64,000 nucleotides of DNA from Paraburkholderia tropica (GTDB lineage Bacteria > Pseudomonadota > Gammaproteobacteria > Burkholderiales > Burkholderiaceae): NCBI RefSeq assembly GCF_914484835.1, contig NZ_CAJZAR010000095.1:1-64000 (forward strand). The letters run 5' to 3'. The notes beneath the pieces were generated by a model. It saw only the letters and a program-made list of their open reading frames with translations, searched no databases and was not told the origin of the DNA. Made by a program: the position numbers and the translations under genes. This document shows, one piece after another, positions 1 through 8,044 of this stretch. Each line of letters opens with the position of its first letter. The first letter of the stretch is position 1.

Positions 1-739
1 GCGCGGCGCGCTTGCCCGGCATCGGCGGACGCCAGATCGTCGGACGCTTGCGGCGCGTGCCGTCGAGCGGCGCGGCGTCGCCGGTGCCCGAGCCGATGTT
101 CGGTCCCGTGCCCGCGGCGAGGCCGCCGCCCAGTCCCTGGCCGATTCCCGGGCCGATTCCTGGGCCGATACCAGCGCCGACGCTTGAGCCGACGCCTGAG
201 CCCATTCCTGCTCCGAGCCCTTGACCCAGTCCCTGGCTCAACCCCGCGCCGAGTCCGCCGCCGCCGAGGCTTGCGGGCATGCCGGTCGTTGGCGCGATGT
301 CCGGGCTCGATTCGCGGCGGCTGCGGCGCGAGCGGCGTTCGCCGTTGTCATCGTCGTCGCGCGAGGGGCGGATGTTCAGGCCGAGGCCGAGCGAGATGTC
401 GGCCCAGACGAGGAAATCGCGCCAGCGGAAATCGATGAGCCAGGGCAGGCTCACGATAAACAGCGCCGTCATGGCGAGCGGTGCGGCGACGTGGCCGATC
501 AGCTTGCCGAGCCCGTCGGCGAGCGCGTGGCCGAGCGCATCGAAACCCACGATGTGCAGCAGCGACGCTTCGAGCGCGCAACTCGAGAGAAGCACGCAGA
601 AAAAGCCGAGCCAGAGCCGGATCGTGCCGGGACCGCGCAGTCCCGCGCCGCCGGGCAGCACCGACTTCACGAGACGCCAGATCAGGGGGATGAACCAGAC
701 GGCCGACAAGCCGAACCAGCCAGGAACTACCGTGTGCAT
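1..739 (-). CDS. FtsK-like DNA translocase, N-terminal membrane part, cut by left edge
   Basis: About 246 residues are visible. Three hydrophobic stretches (about residues 8-22, 41-61 and 84-102) resemble the later helices of the FtsK 4TM domain; the phrase FGLSAVWFIPL is typical of that domain. Residues about 156-220 are an extreme glycine-rich linker with G at nearly every second position, then a basic proline-containing segment leads off the edge. The motor domain would lie outside the window. The ATG at 739 is preceded in frame by a TAA at 755-753, so the first transmembrane helix usual in the family is missing, and no other upstream frame encodes one. FtsK proteins pump chromosome ends to the division septum; this assignment rests only on the membrane part. 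A truncated or paralogous copy is possible. Confidence 0.6.
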   Translation of the reverse strand, partial: MHTVVPGWFGLSAVWFIPLIWRLVKSVLPGGAGLRGPGTIRLWLGFFCVLLSSCALEASLLHIVGFDALGHALADGLGKLIGHVAAPLAMTALFIVSLPWLIDFRWRDFLVWADISLGLGLNIRPSRDDDDNGERRSRRSRRESSPDIAPTTGMPASLGGGGLGAGLSQGLGQGLGAGMGSGVGSSVGAGIGPGIGPGIGQGLGGGLAAGTGPNIGSGTGDAAPLDGTRRKRPTIWRPPMPGKRAA

Positions 740-923
740 GCCAGAGATCAGTGATTAAAAGAGGTGCAACGTGTCGAGTGTTCGAGTGTAACCGCAAGGA
801 CCCCGCGCGCCGCAACGCGCGTTGTCGCCGCGCCGCAGTGGGCTTCGCGGCGGGCGTCTCGGCGAGCTTCACAGCGAGCTTCCCGGTGCGCTTCGCAGCG
901 TGCCTGACGGCCAGCCGCGCCGC

Positions 924-956
924 AAAAAAAGAGCCGCGCCGGGCGAGGGCGCGGCT
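924..956 (-). terminator. Rho-independent terminator after the META lipoprotein gene
   Basis: Reading leftward on the minus strand: a 9-base stem AGCCGCGCC (956-948), loop of 7, the matching GGCGCGGCT (940-932), then C and seven T (930-924). It lies 19 bases after the stop of the lipoprotein gene at 975, separating it from the FtsK-like gene. Confidence 0.85.
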
Positions 957-974
957 GCCAGTCGATGCGGTCCG

Positions 975-1643
975 TCACTCGCCCTGCTTGGCGGGCTGCG
1001 CGCCCGAGGCCGGCGCGGCTGCCGCGCTGGCCGTGCTCGCGAAGGTCAGGCGGTCGCCGTTTTCCAGTACGAGCAGCAGCGCCTGCGGATCGCGCATCTG
1101 CACGCCGCTGCGCGCGACGTGCGAGAGCGCGTCGAGATAGGCGCCTTCGATTTCGCCGCCCGCGCCGACGCACGCCATGCGCGTGCCCGCGAGCTGGCCG
1201 AACGAGAGCAGGCCGTTCTTGAGGACGTAGCTGCCGGTGTAGCGGTTGCAGCCCGAGTAGCCGCTCGCGCGGCGCTGGCCGGTGGCGGTCGAGAGATCGA
1301 GCGTGACCGGACGCGCGCCGGGCGCGTTCGCGGCGGAGTTCGCCATTGCACCCGTGACCGCACCCGGCAGCGAGCGCAGCGAACCGTCGGCGTTCTTCCA
1401 CTCGACGAGCTGCCAGTGCGAGTTGTCGAGCAGCTGCGTGGCGGCCGGATTGAACGGATCGGGCGGCGGCGCGGATGCGTCCTGGTGCACCGGCAGCTTG
1501 CACGCGGCCAGCAGCAGCGCGGCGGCCGTGGCGGCCGCGAGCGGCGCCGTGCGCGAAACGAGCGACGTGAGCGAAGCGCGCGAGGCGCGAGCCTGGCGCG
1601 CCGTGGAGCGTCCGGCAAGGCGGTGGCTCGATCGTTTGAGCAT
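975..1643 (-). CDS. META/HslJ-domain lipoprotein
   Basis: 222 residues. The N-terminus is basic, then hydrophobic, ending in LLLAAC with lipobox cysteine at residue 48, so it should be a lipoprotein exported and acylated by the Lgt/LspA route. The mature part has a META domain: a W-x-L-V segment near residue 75 and the signature SGYSGCNRYTGSY around residues 122-134, with later GTRMAC. HslJ-type META proteins are linked to heat shock and novobiocin resistance in E. coli, but the biochemical role is not known. ATG at 1643 is chosen because an AGGAA Shine-Dalgarno sequence lies just upstream; the long n-region (about 30 residues) is unusual. It is a single gene with its own terminator. Confidence 0.8.
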   Translation of the reverse strand: MLKRSSHRLAGRSTARQARASRASLTSLVSRTAPLAAATAAALLLAACKLPVHQDASAPPPDPFNPAATQLLDNSHWQLVEWKNADGSLRSLPGAVTGAMANSAANAPGARPVTLDLSTATGQRRASGYSGCNRYTGSYVLKNGLLSFGQLAGTRMACVGAGGEIEGAYLDALSHVARSGVQMRDPQALLLVLENGDRLTFASTASAAAAPASGAQPAKQGE

Positions 1644-1928
1644 CGCGAAATTCCTGGTAAGCAGCGAGAAGGCGTAAGCGTAACGCACCCGCCCCGCACA
1701 AGCGAGCGCAAACCTCCAACTGGCGCGCCACGGATCTGTGTCCAGATGTATCTGCGCCGTGCCCGCGAAGTGTCCGCGATCCACGCGGCGATCTGTCCGC
1801 GTTCTATCCAGACGGCATCAGACGCCATGCGCGCGCGTGTTAACATCGGCGCTCTCTCGCATTCGTGCATCACCCGTGGCGCGCGCCGGGTCCGTCCGGC
1901 CGCCTCACCGTCATTCTCTGGAGACATC

Positions 1929-3140
1929 ATGCAGACCGGCCCCCGCATCGGCACGCCGCTTTCCGCTTCCGCCACCCGCGTCATGCTGCTCGGCGCTGGC
2001 GAGCTTGGCAAAGAAGTGATCATCGCGCTGCAACGCCTGGGCGTGGAAGTGATCGCCGTCGACCGTTACGAGAACGCGCCCGGCCATCAGGTCGCGCACC
2101 GCGCGCACGTGATCGACATGGCCGATCCCAAGGCGCTGCGCGCGCTGATCGACGCCGAGCGTCCGCACCTGATCGTGCCGGAAATCGAGGCCATCGCCAC
2201 CGATGCGCTCGCCGCCGTCGAAGCCGAGCGTGTCGCCGAGGTGATCCCGACCGCGCGCGCCGCGCAGCTCACCATGAACCGCGAGGGCATCCGCCGTCTC
2301 GCCGCCGAGGAACTGGGCCTCGCGACCTCGCCGTATGCGTTCGCCGACTCGCTCGACGAACTGAAGGCGGGCATCGCCAAGGTCGGTTATCCGTGCGTGG
2401 TGAAGCCGGTGATGTCGTCGTCGGGCAAGGGTCAGTCGGTGCTGCGCAGCGACGCCGATGTCGAGGCCGCCTGGCAATACGCACTCGCGGGCGGCCGCGT
2501 GAACCACGGCCGTGTGATCGTCGAGGGCTTCATCGACTTCGAATACGAGATCACGCAACTGACCGTGCGCGCCACCGATCCGTCGAGCGGCGAGGTGCAG
2601 ACGTACTTCTGCGATCCGATCGGCCACAGGCAGGTCGACGGCGACTACGTGGAATCGTGGCAGCCGCAACCGATGAGCCCGAAGGCGCTCGAACGCTCGC
2701 GCGAGATTTCGCACAAGGTGACCGAGGCGCTGGGCGGGCGCGGCCTGTTCGGCGTCGAGCTGTTCGTGCGCGGCGACGACGTGTGGTTCTCGGAAGTGAG
2801 CCCGCGTCCGCATGACACGGGCCTCGTGACGCTCGCGTCGCAGCGCTTCTCCGAATTCGAACTCCACGCCCGCGCGATTCTCGGCCTGCCCGTCGATACG
2901 ACGGCGCGCGGTCCGTCGGCGTCGGCGGTGATCTATGGCGGCATGGACGAGCGCGGCATCGCGTTCGAGGGCGTCGCGGATGCGCTGGCCGTGCCGGGCG
3001 CGGACCTGCGCCTGTTCGGCAAGCCGGAAAGCTTCACGAAGCGCCGCATGGGCGTGGCGCTCGCGACCGGCGTGGATCTCGAAGAAGCGCGTGCCCGCGC
3101 GCGTGCCGCCGCAGCGGCGGTGCGTCCGGTCAAGGGCTGA
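1929..3140 (+). CDS. purT: Formate-dependent phosphoribosylglycinamide formyltransferase PurT
   Basis: 403 residues, close to the usual length of PurT. It makes formyl-GAR from GAR, formate and ATP in purine synthesis, bypassing folate-dependent PurN. The N-terminal Rossmann-like region carries GAGELGKEVIIALQRLGVEV (about residues 22-41); the ATP-grasp core shows VKPVMSSSGKGQS and EFINFEYEIT-like segments (here GFIDFEYEITQ), followed by the PurT-type SPRPHDTG loop. The ATG at 1929 follows a GGAGA ribosome-binding site. It stands alone, unlinked to the other purine gene in the window (purD, 24 kb away). Confidence 0.96.
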   Translation: MQTGPRIGTPLSASATRVMLLGAGELGKEVIIALQRLGVEVIAVDRYENAPGHQVAHRAHVIDMADPKALRALIDAERPHLIVPEIEAIATDALAAVEAERVAEVIPTARAAQLTMNREGIRRLAAEELGLATSPYAFADSLDELKAGIAKVGYPCVVKPVMSSSGKGQSVLRSDADVEAAWQYALAGGRVNHGRVIVEGFIDFEYEITQLTVRATDPSSGEVQTYFCDPIGHRQVDGDYVESWQPQPMSPKALERSREISHKVTEALGGRGLFGVELFVRGDDVWFSEVSPRPHDTGLVTLASQRFSEFELHARAILGLPVDTTARGPSASAVIYGGMDERGIAFEGVADALAVPGADLRLFGKPESFTKRRMGVALATGVDLEEARARARAAAAAVRPVKG

Positions 3141-3314
3141 GCGGCGACTTCGGCTTGGGCCTGCGCTTCGGCGTGTCAGCATTGATCGAGGGTAAGCCCG
3201 TCACGCGCGGGACGTCCCATAATCGCCGGTCCTGCGCTGGGTAAGGCGGGCATCCGGCGGGCGGCGCAACGCGGCCCGGGTTATCGTGTCGGGCAACCGC
3301 GTAGAGGTCGGAAC

Positions 3315-3512
3315 ATGAAGTCGATGCTGGGCAAACGGGCGCGTCGTGCGGCCGTGCTGGTGAGTTTCGCGGTCTGCGGTCTGGCGCTGACGGGTTGCGG
3401 CGCGGTCGCCGCGCCGTGCCGCGTGGCGTCGGCGGGACTCAAGATCGTGCCGGTCGTCGGCCATCTGGCGGCGGCGCCCACCGACGCCTGCGCGGCCGTG
3501 ATCGATCCGTGA
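3315..3512 (+). CDS. Small lipoprotein, DUF6726-like
   Basis: 65 residues. A basic start and hydrophobic stretch end in LALTGC, giving a lipobox cysteine at residue 28. The short mature part (about 38 residues) reads GAVAAPCRVASAGLKIVPVV and then APTDACAAVID, with two further cysteines; this pattern matches my memory of small Burkholderiaceae lipoproteins of family DUF6726. Function is unknown. An AGGTCGG stretch precedes the ATG at 3315. A CATAAT -10 candidate lies at 3218-3223. The next gene (MliC-like) begins 65 bases downstream on the same strand and may be cotranscribed. Confidence 0.75.
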   Translation: MKSMLGKRARRAAVLVSFAVCGLALTGCGAVAAPCRVASAGLKIVPVVGHLAAAPTDACAAVIDP

Positions 3513-3577
3513 CGCCGCCGCGCGCCCGATTTCCGGCGCGCGCGGCGCGCTTCGCGGCAACTGCCGGAGAACCCGCA

Positions 3578-4000
3578 ATGACAGCCGTTGGCGCAGCGCT
3601 TCGTTCGACGTTGTTTCCGAAGTTTTCTTGTTTCGCTCCCGCTCTTTTTCGCGCGCCGCTCGCGCTCGGTCTGGCCTGCGCCGCGCTGCACGCGAGCGCC
3701 GCGCCGCTCGAAGTGCGCGAAATCCAGACTCAGGCGCGCCACACGTTCAGCTACACCTGCGCGGACGGCACGACCTTCAAAGTGACCTACATCAACGGCA
3801 CGAACGGCCAGAGCTTCGCGCTCGTGCCCGTCGAGGGCCGCCGGCTGCTGTTCGTCGGCGTGATCGCGGCCTCGGGTGTGAAGTACGTCGCCGACCGCTA
3901 TACCTGGTGGACCAAAGGCCCGGGCGCCGATCTCTACGACGCCATGTCCGAGGCGAGTCCCAAGCCGCTGCTGAGCGGCTGCGCGACCATCATGCGCTGA
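3578..4000 (+). CDS. MliC-family (C-type lysozyme inhibitor-like) secreted protein
   Basis: 140 residues. A hydrophobic segment ending in HASASA-like AxA (about residue 45) suggests a Sec signal peptide. The mature domain has F-x-Y-x-C-A-D-G-T-x-F-x-V-x-Y, the opening strand pattern of MliC/PliC lysozyme inhibitors, a tyrosine/tryptophan-rich middle (YTWWTKGPGADLYD) and a late cysteine (SGCATIM) that could pair with the first. Family members sit in the periplasm or outer membrane and block C-type lysozyme. ATG at 3578 follows GGAGA. It follows the small lipoprotein gene closely. The weakest point is divergence from E. coli MliC, so inhibition is inferred only from the fold pattern. Confidence 0.75.
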   Translation: MTAVGAALRSTLFPKFSCFAPALFRAPLALGLACAALHASAAPLEVREIQTQARHTFSYTCADGTTFKVTYINGTNGQSFALVPVEGRRLLFVGVIAASGVKYVADRYTWWTKGPGADLYDAMSEASPKPLLSGCATIMR

Positions 4001-4127
4001 GGCGGGCGCGCCGCATTCATCACGCCTTTGCCCGTCTAGCCGACGCATTCTCGCCCCCGGTAGTACCCTGTCGGGCGTAAAACCGGGCGAGCGCCTGCGC
4101 GCGCGCCGCACGCGAAATTCGAGCCGG

Positions 4128-4154
4128 TATCGCGCTGATATCGCGCTGATATCG
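4128..4154. repeat. 11-base tandem repeat upstream of the ThDP enzyme gene
   Basis: TATCGCGCTGA occurs twice in a row (4128-4138, 4139-4149) with a partial third copy, between two copies of GAGCCGGT (4121-4128 and 4154-4161). It lies 33-65 bases before the start codon at 4194. Confidence 0.85.
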
Positions 4155-4193
4155 AGCCGGTTTCAGGCAAACCGCAAGCGTAGCGAGGTGGCG

Positions 4194-5840
4194 ATGAAAG
4201 CATCCGATCTGTTCGTGAAAGCATTGGAGGCGGAGGGCGTCGAATACGTGTTCGGCATCCCGGGCGAGGAAAATCTCGATCTGCTCGAATCGCTGCGGCG
4301 CTCGAAAATCCGCCTGATCGTCACACGCCACGAACAGGCCGCCGGTTTCATGGCCGCGACCTACGGACGGCTGACGGGGCGCACGGGCGTCTGTCTCGCG
4401 ACGCTCGGCCCCGGGGCGACCAACTTCGTGACCGCCGCCGCCTACGCGCAGCTCGGCGGCATGCCGATGCTGATGGTCACCGGCCAGAAGCCGATCAAGT
4501 CGAGCAAGCAGGGCCACTTCCAGATCGTCGACGTGGTGCGCATGATGGAGCCGCTCACCAAGTACGCGCGCCAGATCGTTTCCATCGGCAATATTCCTGC
4601 GCTCGTGCGCGAGGCGTTCCGCCAGGCCGAGCAGGAGCGTCCGGGCGCGGTGCATCTCGAACTGCCCGAGGACGTCGCCGACGAAGAGGGTGACGGCAAG
4701 CCGATTCCCAAGAGCTTCAGCCGCCGCCCGGTCGCCGAGGAAAAAGCGGTCGCGCACGCGGTGGCGGCGATCTGCTCGGCGCGCCATCCGCTGCTGATGA
4801 TCGGCGCGGGCGGCAACCGCAAGACCACGCGCAACGTGCTGCGCGAATTCGTCGACCAGACCGGCATCCCGTTCTTCACCACGCAGATGGGCAAGGGCGT
4901 GATCGACGAATCGCATCCGCTCTGGCTCGGCAACGCCACGCTGTCGGACGGCGACTTCGTGCATCGCGCGATCGAGCATGCCGACTGCATCATCAACGTC
5001 GGCCACGACGTGATCGAAAAGCCGCCGTTCTTCATGCGCAGCGCCGAGGAAAAGACCGTGATCCACGTGAACTTCCTGGGCGCGGAAGTCGATCCGGTCT
5101 ATTTCCCGCAGATCGAGGTGGTCGGCGACATCGCCAATGCGGTGTGGCAGCTCAAGGAAAGTCTCAAGCCGCGCGAGCACGCGTGGGATTTCGCGCGCTT
5201 CGCGGAGATCAAGCGCCACTTCGACGCGCATCTCGCCAAAGGCCAGCACGACGCGCGCTTTCCGATGTATCCGGTGCGGCTCGTGCACGACGTCTACGGC
5301 GCGATGCCCGAGGACGGCATCCTGTGTCTCGACAACGGCATGTACAAGATCTGGTTCGCGCGCTACTACCGCGCCCGCGAGCCGAATTCGGTGCTGCTCG
5401 ACAACGCGCTCGCGTCGATGGGCGCGGGGCTGCCCTCGGCGATCGCGACGCGCATCGTCCACCCCGAGCGCAAGGTCGTGGCCGTCTGCGGCGACGGCGG
5501 CTTCATGATGAATTCGCAGGAGCTGGAAACGGCGGTGCGCATGAAGCTCGATCTCGTCGTGCTGCTCTTGCGCGACGACGCCTTCGGCATGATCCGCTGG
5601 AAGCAGGAAAACATGAATTTCCCCGACTACGGCATGACGCTGCAGAACCCCGATTTCGTCGATTACGCGCGCAGCTACGGTGCGCACGGTCATCGCGTGA
5701 CGGAAGCCGACCAGCTCAAGCCGCTGATGGAGCAATGTTTCGCGCAGCCGGGCGTGCACGTGATCGACGTGCCGATCGACTACTCGGACAACGAGCGCGT
5801 GCTCAATCGCGAGATCAAGCGTCTGAGCGCGCAGCTCTGA
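4194..5840 (+). CDS. Thiamine-diphosphate enzyme, catabolic acetolactate synthase (AlsS-like)
   Basis: 548 residues, the full three-domain layout of the pyruvate-decarboxylase/acetolactate synthase superfamily. The ThDP-activating glutamate is E47 in TRHEQAAGFMA. The ThDP/metal motif begins GDGG (433-436) and ends RDDAFGM (460-466), where the usual second Asn metal ligand is Asp, as in catabolic AlsS. There is no small subunit gene nearby, which also fits a FAD-independent, unregulated AlsS-type enzyme. ATG 4194 is chosen over GTG 4188 because GAGGTGG lies just before it. The aldehyde dehydrogenase gene follows 163 bases later on the same strand, so the product may be an aldehyde rather than acetolactate. 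Substrate is not established. Confidence 0.85.
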   Translation: MKASDLFVKALEAEGVEYVFGIPGEENLDLLESLRRSKIRLIVTRHEQAAGFMAATYGRLTGRTGVCLATLGPGATNFVTAAAYAQLGGMPMLMVTGQKPIKSSKQGHFQIVDVVRMMEPLTKYARQIVSIGNIPALVREAFRQAEQERPGAVHLELPEDVADEEGDGKPIPKSFSRRPVAEEKAVAHAVAAICSARHPLLMIGAGGNRKTTRNVLREFVDQTGIPFFTTQMGKGVIDESHPLWLGNATLSDGDFVHRAIEHADCIINVGHDVIEKPPFFMRSAEEKTVIHVNFLGAEVDPVYFPQIEVVGDIANAVWQLKESLKPREHAWDFARFAEIKRHFDAHLAKGQHDARFPMYPVRLVHDVYGAMPEDGILCLDNGMYKIWFARYYRAREPNSVLLDNALASMGAGLPSAIATRIVHPERKVVAVCGDGGFMMNSQELETAVRMKLDLVVLLLRDDAFGMIRWKQENMNFPDYGMTLQNPDFVDYARSYGAHGHRVTEADQLKPLMEQCFAQPGVHVIDVPIDYSDNERVLNREIKRLSAQL

Positions 5841-5843
5841 GCA

Positions 5844-5885
5844 ATTCGCTGAGCCATTCGCTAAGCCATTCGTTGAGCCATTCGC
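5844..5885. repeat. 12-base tandem repeat, 3.5 copies
   Basis: Copies ATTCGCTGAGCC (5844), ATTCGCTAAGCC (5856), ATTCGTTGAGCC (5868) and a half copy at 5880. It begins four bases after the stop codon of the ThDP enzyme gene, in the spacer before the aldehyde dehydrogenase gene. Confidence 0.9.
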
Positions 5886-6003
5886 GCGGGCGTGCGCATT
5901 GCGCGCCGTCCCGCATTGCCTGACTTCAGGCGCAGTGCAGGCGCGGCTGATCCGATGCGACCAGTCGTGACCCAATGGACCGCGCTTCCCCGGAGAACAC
6001 GCC

Positions 6004-7446
6004 ATGCTCAAGCCGACCTATCCGTACTATCTGGCGAACCAGGCCGTCGCCGCCAACACCGATCTCGACGTCACCGACAAATACAGCGGCGAAGTCGCCA
6101 CGCGCGTCGCGCTCGCCGACGCGAAGGCGATCGATCAGGCCATCGCCGCCGCCGAAGCCGCCATGCCCGCCATGCGCGCGTTCCCGCCGTTCAAGCGCCA
6201 AGCCGTGATCGATCATTGCGTCGCGCGTTTTCGCGAGCGTTTCGACGAGCTGGCGATGGCGCTCTGCATCGAGGCCGGCAAGCCGATCAACGATGCGCGC
6301 GGCGAGGTCACGCGCCTGATCGACACCTTCCGCGTGGCCGCCGAGGAGAGCGTGCGCATCGACGGCGAGATTGTGAACCTGGAGATCGCGCCGCGCGCGA
6401 AGGGCTATCACGGCTACGTCAAACGCGTGCCGATCGGGCCGTGCTCGTTCATCTCGCCGTTCAACTTTCCGCTCAATCTGGCCGCCCACAAGGTCGCGCC
6501 CGCGCTGGCGGCGGGCGTGCCGTTCGTGCTCAAGCCCGCGAGCCGCACGCCGGTGGGCGCGCTGATCATCGGCGAGGTGCTGGCGGAAACCGATCTGCCG
6601 AAGGGCGCGTTTTCGATCCTGCCCGCGCACCGCGACGGCGCCGATCTGTTCACGACCGACGAGCGCTTCAAGCTGCTCTCGTTCACGGGCTCGCCGGGCG
6701 TGGGCTGGGATCTGAAGAAGAAGGCGGGCAAGAAGAAGGTGGTGCTGGAACTGGGCGGCAACGCGGCGGCCGTGGTCGACGCCGATCAGGGCGCGAAGCT
6801 CGATTACGTGGTGGACCGGCTGGCGTTCGGCGCGTATTACCAGTCGGGGCAGAGCTGTATCGGCGTGCAGCGCATTCTCGTGCACGCCTCGCTCTACGAC
6901 GCGCTGCGCGAGAAGCTGATCGCCAAGGTCAAGACGCTCAAAATGGGCGATCCAAAGGACGAAAAAACCTTCGTCGGGCCGATGATCTCGGAGTCGGAGG
7001 CGAAACGCCTCGCGGGCTGGATGGAGCAGGCGGTGCTGGCGGGCGCGAAGATTCTCGCGGGCGGCCAGGTCGACGGCGCGATGTTCGAGGCCACGCTGCT
7101 CGAAGACGTGGGCCGCGGCACCGATCTGTATCGCAAGGAGGCGTTCGGGCCGGTGGCGATCCTCGAACGCTTCAAGGATTTCGGCCAGGCGCTCGACATC
7201 GTCAACGACAGCGACTTCGGGTTGCAGGCGGGCGTGTTCACCGACTCGCTGGCGAACGCACATCGCGCGTGGGACGAACTCGACGTGGGCGGCGTGGTGA
7301 TCAACGATATTCCGTCATTTCGCGTCGATAACATGCCGTATGGCGGCGTGAAGGATTCGGGGCTGGGGCGCGAGGGCGTACGCTACGCGATCGAGGACAT
7401 GACCGAATTGCGCCTGATGGTGATGCGCGAGACGTGGAAGGCCTGA
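6004..7446 (+). CDS. NAD(P)-dependent aldehyde dehydrogenase
   Basis: 480 residues, normal for the ALDH superfamily. The catalytic set is present: Asn154 in SPFNFPLN, Glu249 in LELGG, and Cys285 in SGQSCIGVQR; FTGSPGVG (227-234) is the cofactor loop, and KEAFGPVA plus PYGGVKDSG lie near the C-terminus. It oxidises an aldehyde to the acid. It resembles the lactaldehyde/phosphonoacetaldehyde dehydrogenase branch, but the substrate cannot be read from sequence. ATG 6004 follows CCGGAGAA. It is adjacent to and codirectional with the ThDP decarboxylase-like gene, suggesting a two-step route from a 2-oxo acid via an aldehyde to an acid. Confidence 0.88.
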   Translation: MLKPTYPYYLANQAVAANTDLDVTDKYSGEVATRVALADAKAIDQAIAAAEAAMPAMRAFPPFKRQAVIDHCVARFRERFDELAMALCIEAGKPINDARGEVTRLIDTFRVAAEESVRIDGEIVNLEIAPRAKGYHGYVKRVPIGPCSFISPFNFPLNLAAHKVAPALAAGVPFVLKPASRTPVGALIIGEVLAETDLPKGAFSILPAHRDGADLFTTDERFKLLSFTGSPGVGWDLKKKAGKKKVVLELGGNAAAVVDADQGAKLDYVVDRLAFGAYYQSGQSCIGVQRILVHASLYDALREKLIAKVKTLKMGDPKDEKTFVGPMISESEAKRLAGWMEQAVLAGAKILAGGQVDGAMFEATLLEDVGRGTDLYRKEAFGPVAILERFKDFGQALDIVNDSDFGLQAGVFTDSLANAHRAWDELDVGGVVINDIPSFRVDNMPYGGVKDSGLGREGVRYAIEDMTELRLMVMRETWKA

Positions 7447-7463
7447 TGTCCGCGTGACGGATT

Positions 7464-7545
7464 GATGTAAAGGGTGGATGTAAAGGGCCGGATGCGGCGC
7501 GCCTGGCGCGCCGCGGACAATGCAGTGGTCAAAGCAGTGGTCAAA
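7464..7545. repeat. Two short tandem duplications downstream of the aldehyde dehydrogenase gene
   Basis: GATGTAAAGGG occurs at 7464-7474 and 7477-7487, and GCAGTGGTCAAA occurs at 7522-7533 and 7534-7545, followed by a degenerate third copy. Both lie in the spacer before rhlE. Confidence 0.85.
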
Positions 7546-7621
7546 GCCGTGGCGCCCGTAGGCCAAGGTAAGCGCCGTTGGCAGAAGGCCGCCCCTGCGG
7601 CCATAGGGATTTATGCCAAGG

Positions 7622-7630
7622 TGCTACAAT
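7622..7630 (+). promoter_or_regulatory. Extended -10 promoter for rhlE and its ~400-base leader
   Basis: TG-C-TACAAT at 7622-7630 is an extended -10 match; no convincing -35 is seen. Transcription would start near 7637, giving a leader of about 410 bases before the rhlE ATG at 8045. The rest of 7447-8044 (598 bases) holds the tandem repeats described above and G+C-rich sequence with several inverted repeats, and no convincing gene. Long leaders are common on cold-responsive RNA helicase genes; a regulatory role here is inference. Confidence 0.5.
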
Positions 7631-8044
7631 ACCGGCCTTTCGCCGGATTGCGCCTGCAGGATTCGCAGGGGCAGCGCGGCGGGAACCCGAGGCGGCGCAG
7701 GTCTGCGCGCCCGGCACGCCGGCATGAACCGCCGGCATCGACTGAAACGGCCGCGCCCGAGCGCGCAGCCGGAAAGAGGGTACGAGCAAGCGTTCGAGCG
7801 GGATCGAGCGAATGGAACGGGTCGAGCGCGGTCAGAGCGCCAGCGCACCCCGCCACCGCCCCGCACGCCGCCGCCCCAGCGCTGCGAGCCGTCCGCCGGA
7901 CGGCCCACGCGCTAGCGTGCTCCGCAGCCAGACCCGGCGCCAGGCGCCGTCAGGCGTACCCAGCAAGACCCACGCAACATCAGCAGTGATTATTTGAGGC
8001 GCGCCGCGCCTCGCGCGCATAGCGCCTTTATAGCGAAAGCCACC

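Noticed and set aside
12..758. Several plus-strand frames opposite the FtsK-like gene with proline-rich repeats
   Set aside because: The PIPGPIP-type repeats are the reverse reading of the glycine-rich linker; the minus strand has membrane helices and a domain match.
822..1928. Plus-strand frame continuing upstream of purT across the META lipoprotein gene
   Set aside because: Arginine/alanine-rich translation; PurT similarity begins only at the ATG at 1929 with its ribosome-binding site.
7474..7989. 171-codon plus-strand frame in the rhlE leader
   Set aside because: R/A/P-rich composition with no domain and built partly on tandem repeats; better explained as a leader.
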